64,000 nt of DNA from Acidipropionibacterium acidipropionici (GTDB lineage Bacteria; Actinomycetota; Actinomycetes; Propionibacteriales; Propionibacteriaceae), in assembly GCF_001441165.1 (NCBI RefSeq), contig NZ_CP013126.1:2013551-2077550 (forward strand), given 5' to 3'. The stretch's first letter is position 1. Every line of letters begins with the position of its first letter. The notes under the pieces are model-generated. The model had not been told where the DNA came from, made no database searches, and was given only the letters and a program-made list of their open reading frames with translations. Position numbers and translations under genes: made by a program. Below are positions 18,084-26,948 of this stretch, in pieces.

Positions 18084-19171
18084 GCGCGGAACAGGCCACG
18101 ATCGCCGTCAGCCCGCACAAGACACGGCGCGGCATCGACAGCACGAAGGTGCCCACCTATGTCGCCATCCTCGTCCTGCTCGCGATGTTCGTCGCCGGGC
18201 AGGGAGCATACGGCCGGTTCTTCCGGCTCAACACCATCTCCTCGCTCCTCAATGACAACGCCTACCTCCTGGTGCTGGCGGTGGCGATGACCTTCCCGAT
18301 CCTCACCGGCGGCATCGACCTGTCGATCGGCGCCATCGTGGCGCTCAGCTCCACGGTGGGCTGCACCCTCGCGGTCCACGGGGTGCCGGCCGTGGTCGTG
18401 ATCATCGTGATGATCGCCATCGGATCTCTCACCGGACTGCTGTCGGGAACTCTCATCAAGTTCTTCAACATGCAGCCCTTCATCGCCACCCTGGCGACGA
18501 TGTATCTGTGCCAGGGCATCGCCGCGATGATCTCCACGGTCCCGGTGGTGCTGGGAGGGGACTCCGGACTGCTCATCTTCGGTGAGGAGTGGAAGCTCAT
18601 CGACGGTCGCAAGGGCAACGACCTCAAGTTCTCCGTCGGACTGTTCGTCGCGCTGGTCATGGTGGCGATCGCCTATGTCACCCTGCACCGCACGCGCTCG
18701 GGGCGCACCATCTACGCGATGGGGGCTCCCGCCAAGCAGTCGGCCGAGCTGATGGGCCTGCCGACCAGATGGTCGCGCCAGCTGATCTACCTCATGTCCG
18801 GCACCCTCGCCGGCGTCGCCTCGGTGATCTACGTCGGCAATGTCGGCAAGGGCCAGAACGTGATGGGCCAGGGCTGGGAGCTCAATGCCGTCTGCGCGGC
18901 GGTGATCGGCGGCACGATCATCACCGGCGGTGCCGGATATGTGCTCGGCTCGGTGGTCGGAGCGCTGGTCTTCGCGACCATGAACCTCATCATCACCCGC
19001 GACGGCACGGTTCCCCCGGCGGCGACGACCATCATCACCGGTGCGATGCTGCTGGTGTTCGTGGTGATCCAGCGCGGAATCGTCACCGGATTCGAGAGAC
19101 GGGGCAAGGCCAGAAGCCAGGCACTGTCCGAGGAGTCCCATGACGACCGGGAGCCAGCGACCAGCTCCTGA
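18080..19171 (+). CDS. yjfF: Sugar ABC transporter permease (YjfF-like)
   Basis: This is the second RbsC-family permease of the importer, 363 residues. It shows FPILTGGIDLSIGAIVALSS near the N-terminal third and the coupling region SGRTIYAMGAPAKQSAELMG. The C-terminal tail is hydrophilic (ERRGKARSQALSEESHDDRE). It starts inside the stop of the first permease gene (ATGA) and ends the operon; a GC-rich terminator follows 42 bases later. Confidence 0.9.
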   Translation: MSAEQATIAVSPHKTRRGIDSTKVPTYVAILVLLAMFVAGQGAYGRFFRLNTISSLLNDNAYLLVLAVAMTFPILTGGIDLSIGAIVALSSTVGCTLAVHGVPAVVVIIVMIAIGSLTGLLSGTLIKFFNMQPFIATLATMYLCQGIAAMISTVPVVLGGDSGLLIFGEEWKLIDGRKGNDLKFSVGLFVALVMVAIAYVTLHRTRSGRTIYAMGAPAKQSAELMGLPTRWSRQLIYLMSGTLAGVASVIYVGNVGKGQNVMGQGWELNAVCAAVIGGTIITGGAGYVLGSVVGALVFATMNLIITRDGTVPPAATTIITGAMLLVFVVIQRGIVTGFERRGKARSQALSEESHDDREPATSS

Positions 19172-19212
19172 TCCAGTTCATCGGGTCGACCCCTTCGTCC
19201 GGGTCCACCCCT

Positions 19213-19255
19213 CCTCCGGGCGCCGTCCAGGTTTCATCCGAACGGCGCCCGGAGG
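19213..19255 (+). terminator. Terminator of the sugar importer operon
   Basis: A 14-bp perfect stem, CCTCCGGGCGCCGT pairing with ACGGCGCCCGGAGG, encloses a 15-base loop. It lies 42 bases after the last permease gene. No T-run follows, which is common for actinobacterial terminators. The remaining bases to 19469 show nothing else beyond the decayed end of the minus-strand gene. Confidence 0.7.
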
Positions 19256-19469
19256 CACGCCCGACAGCCGACCACAGCCTCGAAGTCGTGTCAGATTGGG
19301 GATTCCCGGCCCCCGGTGGGCTCCGTTCCGGGTTCCTCCGAGGTCTGGTGCAATTTGCGGGAATGGCACCGACTCGACATCAGGAGTCTCTACTTCACGG
19401 TTCCGCTCCGCGTGAGTTCAGCCAGTTGACAAGGGCATTCGTATGATGGGTTCTCAGTCTGACTGCCGT

Positions 19470-20075
19470 TCAGCTCCTGCTGCTGTGCCACGAGATTCCT
19501 GAGAACCTGCTGAATCCTGCCGTGCCCATGGATCCGTGGTCCGTTGGCACCGGATGCACTCGATGGCGAGGCACTTGACCGTGAAGCGGATTGTCGTCCG
19601 CGGCAGCATCGGAGACCTCCTGCGAGCACAGATCCAGCACTGTGCGATCCACTGACGTCCTCGATGGTGAGCCGAACGCGTCCCGGTCGCTGCTCACGAA
19701 TCGCAGGCGTGCCGAAAGATCCGCGTCCCGATTGCGACGCGGCAGGGATCGTGAGCCAGGGCACCAGATATGAATGGGGTAGTGCTGGTCGTCGAATCCG
19801 TTGAGATATGCGGCGGCCCGAAGCCCCAGGCAGGAGCCGGGGCCCGCGACGAGCAGCCCGCACCAGGCCCACTGGAACCAGTCGGCCCGGTCGGGCGCCC
19901 TGCCGTCCATCAGGAGGATGCCCCTGGTCAGGGGCGACCAGCGCCCGGCGGCGACGAGCCCCCGGAGGTTGTTGGGGGACAGGCCGAGGGCCAGAACCTG
20001 AGTCCGCGACACGACCTGTGACTGGACGTCGGCGGTCGCGATCAGACCCTCCGGGACACGCGTCGCTGCGGGCAT
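19470..20075 (-). pseudogene. AbiEi-type / DUF559-like protein, decayed 3' part
   Basis: The first ~150 residues resemble the AbiEi-antitoxin-like N-terminal winged-helix domain common in actinobacterial DUF559-type proteins: SRTQVLALGLSPNNLRGLVAAGRWSPLTRGILL, AGPGSCLGLRAAAYLNG, and SVDRTVLDLCSQE. After that the frame turns into non-family sequence and stops at residue 201; in another frame the DNA below it (about 19430-19530) encodes GRIQQVLRNLVAQQQ, which looks like the continuing family region. The nuclease-like C-terminal domain is missing. No partner toxin gene is adjacent. The ATG lies 8 bases from the end of the peptidase gene coordinates. The family call is from memory and moderate. 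Confidence 0.5.
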
Positions 20076-20082
20076 GCCGGCC

Positions 20083-22098
20083 TCACCAGATGGTGACGCG
20101 CTGATCGGGATCTAGCCACAGATCATCGCCCTGGTGCATGTCGAAGGCCTCATAGAAGGCGTCGACGTTGCGGACGATCTGGTTGCAGCGCAGCTCATCG
20201 GGGGAGTGCGGATCGGTGGCGATGCGCGAACGCAGCGCCTCGTCGCGGTACTTGCCCTGCCAGATGGTGGCGTAGGACAGGAAGAAGCGCTGCTGCCAGG
20301 TGAGCCCGTCGACCGGGGCAGGAGGATTTCCGGCGAAGGAGATCCGCAGCGCCAGGTAGGCGATGCCCACGCCTCCCAGGTCGCCGATGTTCTCGCCGAT
20401 GGTCAACGCCCCGTTGACGTGGGGGCCGTCCGGCTGCAGCTGGGTGGGGATGAGCGCGTCGTACTGGGCGATGAGTGCCTTGGTGCGCTCCTCGAAGGCC
20501 TTCCGGTCCTCGTCTGTCCACCAGTCCCTCAGGCGGCCGTGGCCGTCGCAGGTCGACCCCTGGTCGTCGAATCCGTGGCCGATCTCGTGGCCGATGACCG
20601 ATCCGATACCCCCGTAGTTCACGGCGTCATCGGCATCGACGTTGAAGAACGGCGGCTGGAGGATGGCCGCGGGGAAGACGATCTCATTGCGCAGCGGGTG
20701 GTAGTAGGCGTTCACCGTCTGGGGGAACATCAGCCACTCATTCGGATCCATCGGTCCGGACAGCTTCTCGATGGTGCGGTCCAGCTCGAAGGAGGACGCC
20801 GCCTGCACCGCGTCGACGAGGTTGCCGTCACCGAGCTGGAACCCGCTGAAGTCGCGCCACTTGTCCGGGTAGCCGATCTTGGGGCGGAAGTTCGCCAGCT
20901 TGGTGAGAGCCTCGGCGCGGGTGTCCTCACCCATCCAGTCCAGCCCGGTGATCGAGACCCGGTAGGCCTCCAGGATGTTGGCGACCAGCTCGTCCATCCG
21001 CGCCTTGGCGGCCGGCGGGAAGTGCCGTGCGACGTAGAGCTTGCCGAGCGCCTCTCCCATCACCGACTCCACGAAGCCCACCCCGCGCTTCCACCGGGCC
21101 CGCAGCACCGGCGTCCCCGAGAGGGTGCGGCCGTAGAAGTCGAAGTTCTGCTCCACCAGGTCCGAGGACAGGAAGGCCGAGTAGGCCCGGACCACCCGCC
21201 AGGCGGCCCACGCCCTCCAGTCGTCCAGGCGCTCCCGGGTGATCAGCGGCTCCACCTCGTCGAAGAAGCTCGGCTGGTTCACCACCACCGTCGTCAGAAC
21301 CCCCTCGGGGATCGACGCCGCCTCGCGCCACTCCTCCAGGAAGAGCCCCGGATGGGCGGCGGCCAGGTCCTCGAAAGAGGTGGGGTTGTAGGAGGCCTTC
21401 ATGTCGCGGCAGCGCACCTGGTCCCAGTGGTGGGAGGCGATCTCGGTCTCCAGGGCCATGATCCTGGCCGCGGTCGCATCGGCGTCGAGGCCATCGGCGC
21501 TGCCGGGCCCGGCCACTCCGGCGAGCGTCAGGGAGCGGGCGATGTGGGTGGTGTAGGCCGCCCGGATCTCCGCCTTGTCCTCGTCGCGGTAGTAGGCCTC
21601 GTCGGGCAGTCCGATGCCGGCCTGGCCGGTCCAGGGGACGTAGCGGTCGGGATCGGCCGGATCCGAATCCTCCTCCAGATAGAACAAGCCGCCGACGCCG
21701 TGGCGCCCGGCCCACCCGAGGAAGGACATCAGGGCCTTCGGAGAGTCGATCGCCTCCACCCTGTCCAGCACCGGCCTCAGCGGGCGGGCGCCGGCGGCCT
21801 CGACCGCCTCGGTGTCCATGAAGCGGCGGTACAGCGCCGACAGCAGCTCGGCCTCGTGCTCGGTGGCATCGGGGCCCTCGGCCAGAAGGTCGGCCTCCCG
21901 CCCGGACGCCAGCTGCTCGAGGATCTCGTGGACGGCGGCCTCAGAGGCGTCCCGCAGCACCCGGAAGGCGCCCGTGGAGGCCTGGTCTTCGGGGATCTCC
22001 GCCTCGGCGAGCCATCTGCCGTTGACATGCCGGTAAAGGTCGTCGGCGGGGCGCACGGAGGGATCGAGATCGCGGAACAGAGCAGGGGCTTCAGTCAT
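20083..22098 (-). CDS. pepO: M13 family zinc metallopeptidase (PepO/neprilysin-like)
   Basis: This is a 671-residue endopeptidase of the neprilysin family, expected to cut short peptides. The zinc site HEIGH is at residues 504-508 and the third ligand motif ENIGD at 569-573; NAYYHPLRNEIVFPA and the C-terminal NQIVRNVDAFYEAFDM are classic M13 stretches. The N-terminus (MTEAPALFRDLDPSVRPADDLYRHVNGRW) has no signal peptide or membrane anchor, so it is probably cytoplasmic, as for lactobacillal PepO. The ATG is preceded at six bases by TACAGT, suggesting a leaderless mRNA. Confidence 0.93.
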   Translation of the reverse strand: MTEAPALFRDLDPSVRPADDLYRHVNGRWLAEAEIPEDQASTGAFRVLRDASEAAVHEILEQLASGREADLLAEGPDATEHEAELLSALYRRFMDTEAVEAAGARPLRPVLDRVEAIDSPKALMSFLGWAGRHGVGGLFYLEEDSDPADPDRYVPWTGQAGIGLPDEAYYRDEDKAEIRAAYTTHIARSLTLAGVAGPGSADGLDADATAARIMALETEIASHHWDQVRCRDMKASYNPTSFEDLAAAHPGLFLEEWREAASIPEGVLTTVVVNQPSFFDEVEPLITRERLDDWRAWAAWRVVRAYSAFLSSDLVEQNFDFYGRTLSGTPVLRARWKRGVGFVESVMGEALGKLYVARHFPPAAKARMDELVANILEAYRVSITGLDWMGEDTRAEALTKLANFRPKIGYPDKWRDFSGFQLGDGNLVDAVQAASSFELDRTIEKLSGPMDPNEWLMFPQTVNAYYHPLRNEIVFPAAILQPPFFNVDADDAVNYGGIGSVIGHEIGHGFDDQGSTCDGHGRLRDWWTDEDRKAFEERTKALIAQYDALIPTQLQPDGPHVNGALTIGENIGDLGGVGIAYLALRISFAGNPPAPVDGLTWQQRFFLSYATIWQGKYRDEALRSRIATDPHSPDELRCNQIVRNVDAFYEAFDMHQGDDLWLDPDQRVTIW

Positions 22099-22110
22099 AC
22101 CCCCACTGTA
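22099..22110 (-). promoter_or_regulatory. Leaderless-type -10 of the M13 peptidase gene
   Basis: On the minus strand TACAGT (22105-22110) is followed by exactly six bases and then the ATG. That puts the expected transcription start at or next to the A of the start codon. No Shine-Dalgarno sequence is present. Just upstream the dispersed hairpin repeat ends with TTGACA, which is too close to serve as a -35 for this box. Confidence 0.5.
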
Positions 22111-22111
22111 T

Positions 22112-22518
22112 TTGTCAACGGAGGGGGCGACCCCTCCGCGCTCGCCAGGGCTCGCTGCCTCCCCGAACGGGTCGGGTCTGCGCGCCGGATCCGGCGACCC
22201 CTCCGCGCTCGCCAGGGCTCGCTGCCTCCCCGAACGGGTCGGGTCTGCGCGCCGGATCCGGCGACCCCTCCGCGCTCGCCAGGGCTCGCTGCCTCCCCGA
22301 ACGGGTCGGGTCTGCGCGCCGGATCCGGCGACCCCTCCGCGCTCGCCAGGGCTCGCTGCCTCCCCGAACGGGTCGGGTCTGCGCGCCGGATCCGGCGACC
22401 CCTCCGCGCTCGCCAGGGCTCGCTGCCTCCCCGAACGGGTCGGGTCTGCGCGCCGGATCCGGTGACCCCTCCGCGCTCGCCAGGGCTCGCTGCCTCCCCG
22501 AGCGGGTCGGGTACGCGA
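22112..22518. repeat. 67-bp tandem repeat array, about six copies
   Basis: Units start at 22128, 22195, 22262, 22329, 22396 and 22463, an exact 67-base period. The first five are essentially identical and the sixth diverges near its end. Each contains CGACCCCTCCGCGCTCGCCA and ends in GCGCGCCGGATCCGG. The first unit plus flank (22112-22178) is, in reverse orientation, the dispersed hairpin element also seen at 34293, 52491 and 63848. Direct repeats without spacers exclude CRISPR. Open frames through the array look like translation artefacts of the repeat. The array fills the gap between the korB terminator and the peptidase promoter. Confidence 0.9.
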
Positions 22519-22520
22519 CA

Positions 22521-22554
22521 GCGCCCCCGCCCCGCGAATGCGGGACGGGGGCGC
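22521..22554 (-). terminator. Terminator downstream of korB
   Basis: A 15-bp stem with one mismatch, GCGCCCCCGCCCCGC against GCGGGACGGGGGCGC, encloses a four-base loop. It lies 20 bases beyond the korB stop on the minus strand and separates korAB from the repeat array. Confidence 0.7.
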
Positions 22555-22573
22555 GGACGGCCGGGGCGGAGGG

Positions 22574-23716
22574 TCAGTCCTCCGTCACCAGACCGTCCTC
22601 GGAAACCTCCCAGGTGTCGACCCCGTTGATGAGGGTCTGAAGATCCTCATCCTGAGCCTCTGCGCTGGTCCGTTCACCCATCGCGCGGGCGACCTGCTCG
22701 CGAGCCAGATCGTCATAGGCGGGACGCGTCACCTCGCGGAAGATCCCGACCGGGGTCTGGGCGATCTCGCCGGAGTCGCACAGGTGGGAGAGTTCGAAGG
22801 CCAGCGAGGGATCCTCGCGGTGGGCGTCGTGCACCAGCACATGGTCGATCCCCACCTCGGCCACGTCGGCGGCCCTCAGGGAGCCGCTCACCGGGTCGCG
22901 CACCACACCGCGGGACTGGTCGGCGCCCAGCAGGACGGGCTCGCCGTCGACCAGTCTCACCAGATGATCCGCGGCATCGGGGCCCTTGAGATCCTCGAAG
23001 GCACCGTCGTTGAAGATCGGGCAGTTCTGGTAGATCTCCACGAAGGACGTGCCGCGATGCTTGGCGGCCGCCGTCAGAGTGGCGTCCAGCGTCTTGCGGT
23101 CCGAGTCGATGACCCGGGCCACGAAGGAGCAGCCCGCGCCCAGCGCCAGCGAGATCGGGTTGAACGGGTAGTCCAGAGATCCCATCGGGGAGGACTTCGT
23201 CACCTTGCCCTGCTCCGATGTGGGGGAGTACTGACCCTTCGTGAGCCCGTAGATCTCGTTGTTGAACAACATGATCGTGAGGTTCACGTTGCGTCGCATC
23301 GCATGGATGAGGTGATTGCCGCCGATGGACAGGGCGTCGCCGTCACCGGTCACCACGAAGACCGCCAGGTCGGGGCGCGAGATCGCCAGGCCGGTGGCGA
23401 TGGCCGGGGCCCTGCCGTGGATCGAGTGCATGCCGTAGGCGTCCATGTAGTACGGGAACCGCGACGAGCAGCCGATACCGGAGATGACGACGGCGTCCTC
23501 CTTGGCGATGCCCAGCTCGGGGAGCACGCCCTGGAAGGTCGACAGGATCGAGTAGTCGCCGCAGCCGGGGCACCAGCGCACATCCTGATCGGAGGCGAAA
23601 TCACGGCGCTTGAGGGGGGCCAGGGCCAGCGGGACGCCGGCCAGTCCTCCCTCGGTGCCGACCGGGTGGCCGTTGCGCGGCCTCGTCGGTGACGGCTGGA
23701 TCTGATCTGTGGTCAT
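22574..23716 (-). CDS. korB: 2-oxoacid:ferredoxin oxidoreductase beta subunit
   Basis: This is the 380-residue thiamine-diphosphate-binding subunit of 2-oxoglutarate (or related 2-oxoacid):ferredoxin oxidoreductase. It carries the 4Fe-4S-associated motif CPGCGD (Cys49, Cys52), Cys83 in GIGCSSRFPYYM, and the TPP motif GDGDALSIGGNHL at 124-136 with FNNEIYGLTKGQYSPTS. ATG 23716 overlaps the korA stop (ATGA); the open frame upstream of that ATG is non-homologous. The two-subunit architecture and KorB motifs resemble mycobacterial KorB. Confidence 0.93.
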   Translation of the reverse strand: MTTDQIQPSPTRPRNGHPVGTEGGLAGVPLALAPLKRRDFASDQDVRWCPGCGDYSILSTFQGVLPELGIAKEDAVVISGIGCSSRFPYYMDAYGMHSIHGRAPAIATGLAISRPDLAVFVVTGDGDALSIGGNHLIHAMRRNVNLTIMLFNNEIYGLTKGQYSPTSEQGKVTKSSPMGSLDYPFNPISLALGAGCSFVARVIDSDRKTLDATLTAAAKHRGTSFVEIYQNCPIFNDGAFEDLKGPDAADHLVRLVDGEPVLLGADQSRGVVRDPVSGSLRAADVAEVGIDHVLVHDAHREDPSLAFELSHLCDSGEIAQTPVGIFREVTRPAYDDLAREQVARAMGERTSAEAQDEDLQTLINGVDTWEVSEDGLVTED

Positions 23717-25677
23717 CGTGCCTCCTTCTGCGAGGCGGTCTTGTTCGAGGAGGTTGAGCCGGAGAAGTCGGAGCAGTGCCCGCACAGGACGTCGCACAGA
23801 TCCACCGGGGAGATCGGCAGCCCGCGCACCCGCGAGACCGTCTGGACGTCGACCAGGTACTTGGCGCGCAGCAGCATGGCCAGCTGCCCGGTGTTCATCT
23901 CGGGGACGACCACCCGCCGGTAGCGGTGCAGCACCTCGCCGAGATTGTCGGGGAAGGGGTTGATGTGACGCAGGTGGGCCTGGGCGATCTTCTCGCCCTT
24001 GGCGCGCACCCGGCGCACCCCCGCGGTGATCGGCCCGAAGGTCGATCCCCAGCCGAGCACCAGCACGTCGGCGTCCCCGGTCGGGTCATCAACCTCGACG
24101 TCGGCGATGTCGCGGGAGATCCCGGCGACCCTCGCCGCGCGGGACCGCACCATCTCCTCGTGGTTGTTCGGGTTGTAGGAGATGCTGCCGATATTGGCGG
24201 CCTTCTCCAGGCCGCCGATCCGGTGCTCCAGGCCCTTGGTGCCGGGAAGCGCCCACGGCCTGGCGAGGGTCTCGGGGTCGCGCTTGTAAGGAAGGAAGCG
24301 ATCGGTGCCGTCAGCGGCCTTGGCATTCGGCCCGGTGGCGAATCCGGGATCGATCCGCTCGATGTCCGCCAGGGCGGGGATCCTCCACGGCTCGGCGCCG
24401 TTCCCGAGGTAGCCGTCGGAGAGCATCACCACCGGGGTGCGGTACTTGATGGCGATCCGGCAGGCCTCCACCGCGGTGTCGAAGCAGTCCGAGGGGGACT
24501 TGGCGGCGATCACCGGGACCGGCGACTCGCCGTTGCGCCCGAACATGGCCTGCAGCAGATCGGCCTGCTCCGGCTTGGTCGGCATGCCGGTCGAGGGGCC
24601 GGAGCGCTGGACGTCGACGATGACCAGCGGGAGCTCGGTCATCACGGCCAGGCCGATCGTCTCCGCCTTGAGCGACATCCCGGGGCCGGACGTCGTGGTG
24701 ACGCCCAGGGAGCCGCCGAAGGACGCTCCCAGTGCCGCGCCGATGCCGCCGATCTCGTCCTCGGCCTGGAAGGTGAGGACGTTGAGATCCTTGTGCTTGG
24801 ACAGCTCGTGGAGGATGTCGGAGGCGGGGGTGATCGGGTAGGAGCCGAGGAAGAGCTGCAGGCCCGCGCGATTGGCCCCGGCGATGAGCCCGAGGGCGGT
24901 GGCCTGGTTCCCGGTGATCTGACGGTAGCGGCCGGCCGGAGTGGGGGCCGGGGCCACCTCGTAGCGCACGGTGAACAGCTCGCAGGTCTCGCCGTAGGCG
25001 TGCCCGGCCTTCAGCGCGGCGATATTGGCGTCGCGGATGTCGGGCTTGGAGGCGAACTTGGTCTTGAGGAACTTCTCCGAGGGGTCCAGCGGCCGCCCGT
25101 AGAGCCAGCTCAGCAGCCCCAGGGCGAACATGTTCTTGGCCCGTTCGGAGTTCTTGCGGCCGAGGTCGAAGCTCTCCACAGCGCCGACCGCCAGGGCGGT
25201 GAGATCCAGCTCGACGACCTGGTAGGACTCCAGGGTGCCGTCGGTGCGCGGATCGTCGGAGAAGTTCGCCTTCTTGAGATTGCGCTTGGTGAACTCCGCA
25301 CTGTCGAGGACGATCAGCGCCCCACGTCTCACCTCGCCGAGGTTCGCGGCCAGCGCGGCGGGGTTCATCGCCACGAGCACGTCCGGCTGGTCGCCGGGGG
25401 TTGCGATGTCGTAATTGGCGAAATGCACCTGGAAGCTCGAGACCCCGGGGATGGTGCCCTGTGGGGCCCTGATCTCCGCGGGGAAGCTCGGCAGGGTCGA
25501 GATGTCGTTCCCGTGCACCGCCGACTCGGCGGTGAACCGGTCACCGGTCAGCTGCATACCGTCTCCCGAGTCGCCGGCGAACCGGATCACGACCCTGTCC
25601 AGCTTCTGGACCTCGAGCGGTGGTGTGGGTGTGCTGACCGGCGAATCTGCTGTCGACGGCTCTGTGACTGAGGGCAC
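23713..25677 (-). CDS. korA: 2-oxoacid:ferredoxin oxidoreductase alpha subunit (gamma-alpha fusion)
   Basis: This subunit partners KorB to decarboxylate a 2-oxoacid, probably 2-oxoglutarate, and reduce ferredoxin. The gamma domain comes first (RVVIRFAGDSGDGMQLTGDRF, SFPAEIRAPQGTIPGVSSFQVHF), followed by the alpha pyrimidine-binding domain (GNQATALGLIAGANRAGLQLFLGSYPITPASDIL, TTSGPGMSLKAETIGLAV) and a transketolase C-terminal-like part. I chose GTG 25677 (654 residues) because AAAGAGG lies five bases upstream; ATG 25695, six codons earlier, has no ribosome-binding site. Reduced ferredoxin could feed the divergent NuoBCI-like trio. Confidence 0.92.
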   Translation of the reverse strand: MPSVTEPSTADSPVSTPTPPLEVQKLDRVVIRFAGDSGDGMQLTGDRFTAESAVHGNDISTLPSFPAEIRAPQGTIPGVSSFQVHFANYDIATPGDQPDVLVAMNPAALAANLGEVRRGALIVLDSAEFTKRNLKKANFSDDPRTDGTLESYQVVELDLTALAVGAVESFDLGRKNSERAKNMFALGLLSWLYGRPLDPSEKFLKTKFASKPDIRDANIAALKAGHAYGETCELFTVRYEVAPAPTPAGRYRQITGNQATALGLIAGANRAGLQLFLGSYPITPASDILHELSKHKDLNVLTFQAEDEIGGIGAALGASFGGSLGVTTTSGPGMSLKAETIGLAVMTELPLVIVDVQRSGPSTGMPTKPEQADLLQAMFGRNGESPVPVIAAKSPSDCFDTAVEACRIAIKYRTPVVMLSDGYLGNGAEPWRIPALADIERIDPGFATGPNAKAADGTDRFLPYKRDPETLARPWALPGTKGLEHRIGGLEKAANIGSISYNPNNHEEMVRSRAARVAGISRDIADVEVDDPTGDADVLVLGWGSTFGPITAGVRRVRAKGEKIAQAHLRHINPFPDNLGEVLHRYRRVVVPEMNTGQLAMLLRAKYLVDVQTVSRVRGLPISPVDLCDVLCGHCSDFSGSTSSNKTASQKEAR

Positions 25678-25998
25678 TGAAACCTCTTTCCTCATGTGTG
25701 GCCGTAAGAAGAACGTCTGATGGATCCACGAAGTGGCTTGTGGTCAGGGGATCGGGGGCTCTGATCCGGGTGCCGGACCAGGAGCTGTAACTCTCCTGAA
25801 ACGAATACTGAGGCTACCATCGGCAATTTTCCTGACCAGAGGGGAGCCCGCATGTCAGGATCGCCTCCCAGATGGCGAGACGCCCGGCGTCCCATATCTC
25901 AGGATCCGGTCTCAGGATCCAGCTACGGTCTGGTCTGGTGACGGGTATCCCCGGCCGCCCGGGCGCCGGACGACATGGGGCGCGGATAGGGTGACACG
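25678..25998. other. Divergent intergenic region between korA and NuoB-like gene
   Basis: These 321 bases separate two divergent operons and hold no credible gene; short frames here show no family resemblance. Near 25905-25925 GATCCGGTCTCAGGATCC includes a short near-repeat of TCAGGATCC. A TAGGGT box lies six bases before the GTG of the NuoB-like gene. The arrangement would let one regulator control both sides, but I see no clear operator. Confidence 0.5.
25987..25992 (+). promoter_or_regulatory. Leaderless-type -10 of the NuoB-like gene
   Basis: TAGGGT is followed by six bases (GACACG) and the GTG start at 25999. No Shine-Dalgarno sequence stands before this GTG, so a leaderless transcript is likely. 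No clear -35 is present. Confidence 0.45.
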
Positions 25999-26448
25999 GT
26001 GCAGTATCTCGACTGGTTCGCCGACTCCACCGTGGTCGTCACCGACCTCGCGCTGGCATGCTGCGGCATCGAGAGCGGTCTGGCCGTACCGCTGAGCGCG
26101 AAACCGGTGATCGATCCGCCGGCCGGGGCGGTCCGCGTCGTGGTGGTCTCCGGGACCATCTCGGCGGCCCTGGCCCCCGCCGTCGCCGACGCGGTGACGA
26201 GGATCGCTGACGACTGCGCACGGTGCGGTGCCCCGCGCCCCGCCGTCATCGCCTTCGGAGCCTGCGCCTGCGGGGGAGGCCCCTACTGGGACTCCCCGTC
26301 GGTGGTCAACGGGATGGGGGACCTACCGGTCCCCGACTCGGCGCCGATCCCCGTCGATCGCTGGATCCCCGGCTGCCCGCCGCCGGCCGACGCCCTGGCC
26401 CGGGCCATCGACGAGATCCATGAGCGCATCCTGGCAGGTGTCTCATGA
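25999..26448 (+). CDS. Orphan NuoB-like Fe-S subunit (complex I / group 4 hydrogenase 20-kDa family)
   Basis: This 149-residue protein of the NuoB/PSST/EchC family would hold the terminal 4Fe-4S cluster (N2 type). The cluster ligands are present: Cys21-Cys22 in LALACCGIESG, Cys89 or Cys91 in FGACACGGG, and Cys126 in PGCPP. The core nuo operon is expected to encode its own NuoB upstream of nuoH (outside the window), so this would be a second, separate copy. It leads a tight three-gene set with NuoC- and NuoI-like proteins and no NuoD, and lies divergent to korAB. The physiological partner is not known. Confidence 0.85.
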   Translation: MQYLDWFADSTVVVTDLALACCGIESGLAVPLSAKPVIDPPAGAVRVVVVSGTISAALAPAVADAVTRIADDCARCGAPRPAVIAFGACACGGGPYWDSPSVVNGMGDLPVPDSAPIPVDRWIPGCPPPADALARAIDEIHERILAGVS

Positions 26449-26948
26449 GCCTGGATGCCGCCCCGACCGACGAGGTCGTCGGCGTCGAGGCGTCGCGGTG
26501 GCACGACGCCGTGGCCGAGGCCCTGGGCGCCGGGTACCGCTGGCTGTGCCTCATCACGGCGTGGGACTCCTCGGGTGAGACGGTGACCCGCCGCGGGGGA
26601 CGACGCGCCACAGGATCGGCACACGCCGCGGAGGGCCCGGGACCGGACATGGTGGTCTGCTGCCGGTTGCTGGATCGGTCCACGGGCAGGGCCGTCCGCC
26701 TGGAGACCCGCGTCTCCTTCGACGACGGCTACCGTCTGAGCTCGGTGCGCGACCTGCTGGCCGGGGCCGTCTGGTACGAGCGCGAGGTCTCCGACCAGTT
26801 CGGGATCTCCTTCGACGGCGGCGATCCGCGTCGCCTCGTCATCCATCCAGACCGCTCGGGGACCGGACCCGCACCCCTGCGGCGATCGGTGGAACTCGCG
26901 GCCCGCGCCCCCGGGCCGCCCGGTGGACGTGAGAGGAGTCGACGATGA
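26445..26948 (+). CDS. Orphan NuoC-like subunit (30-kDa complex I family)
   Basis: This 167-residue protein resembles NuoC/hydrogenase-4 subunit G in its second half: [24 protein letters not shown] and [27 protein letters not shown], the family signature (usually WyEREvyDmFGi..). The N-terminal ~90 residues are short and diverged. The C-terminus is Pro/Arg-rich and lacks the NuoD-joining region. It overlaps both neighbours by four bases (ATGA), implying stoichiometric synthesis with the NuoB-like and NuoI-like proteins. NuoC normally docks the NuoD/NuoB module to NuoI. Confidence 0.8.
   Translation: MSLDAAPTDEVVGVEASRWHDAVAEALGAGYRWLCLITAWDSSGETVTRRGGRRATGSAHAAEGPGPDMVVCCRLLDRSTGRAVRLETRVSFDDGYRLSSVRDLLAGAVWYEREVSDQFGISFDGGDPRRLVIHPDRSGTGPAPLRRSVELAARAPGPPGGRERSRR

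Noticed and set aside
22112-22465. Open frame translating the repeat array (APPRSPGLAASPNGSG-like repeats)
   Set aside because: Any frame through a stop-free 67-base unit stays open; no start signal or homology, and it overlaps the peptidase promoter and repeats.
22128-22518. Possible CRISPR array at the 67-bp repeats
   Set aside because: The units are directly joined with no unique spacers, the period is one unit length and no cas gene is nearby.
25692-25895. Small minus-strand open frame in the korA/NuoB-like gap
   Set aside because: 67 codons with no recognisable domain, no ribosome-binding site, and it overlaps the promoter region expected for korA.
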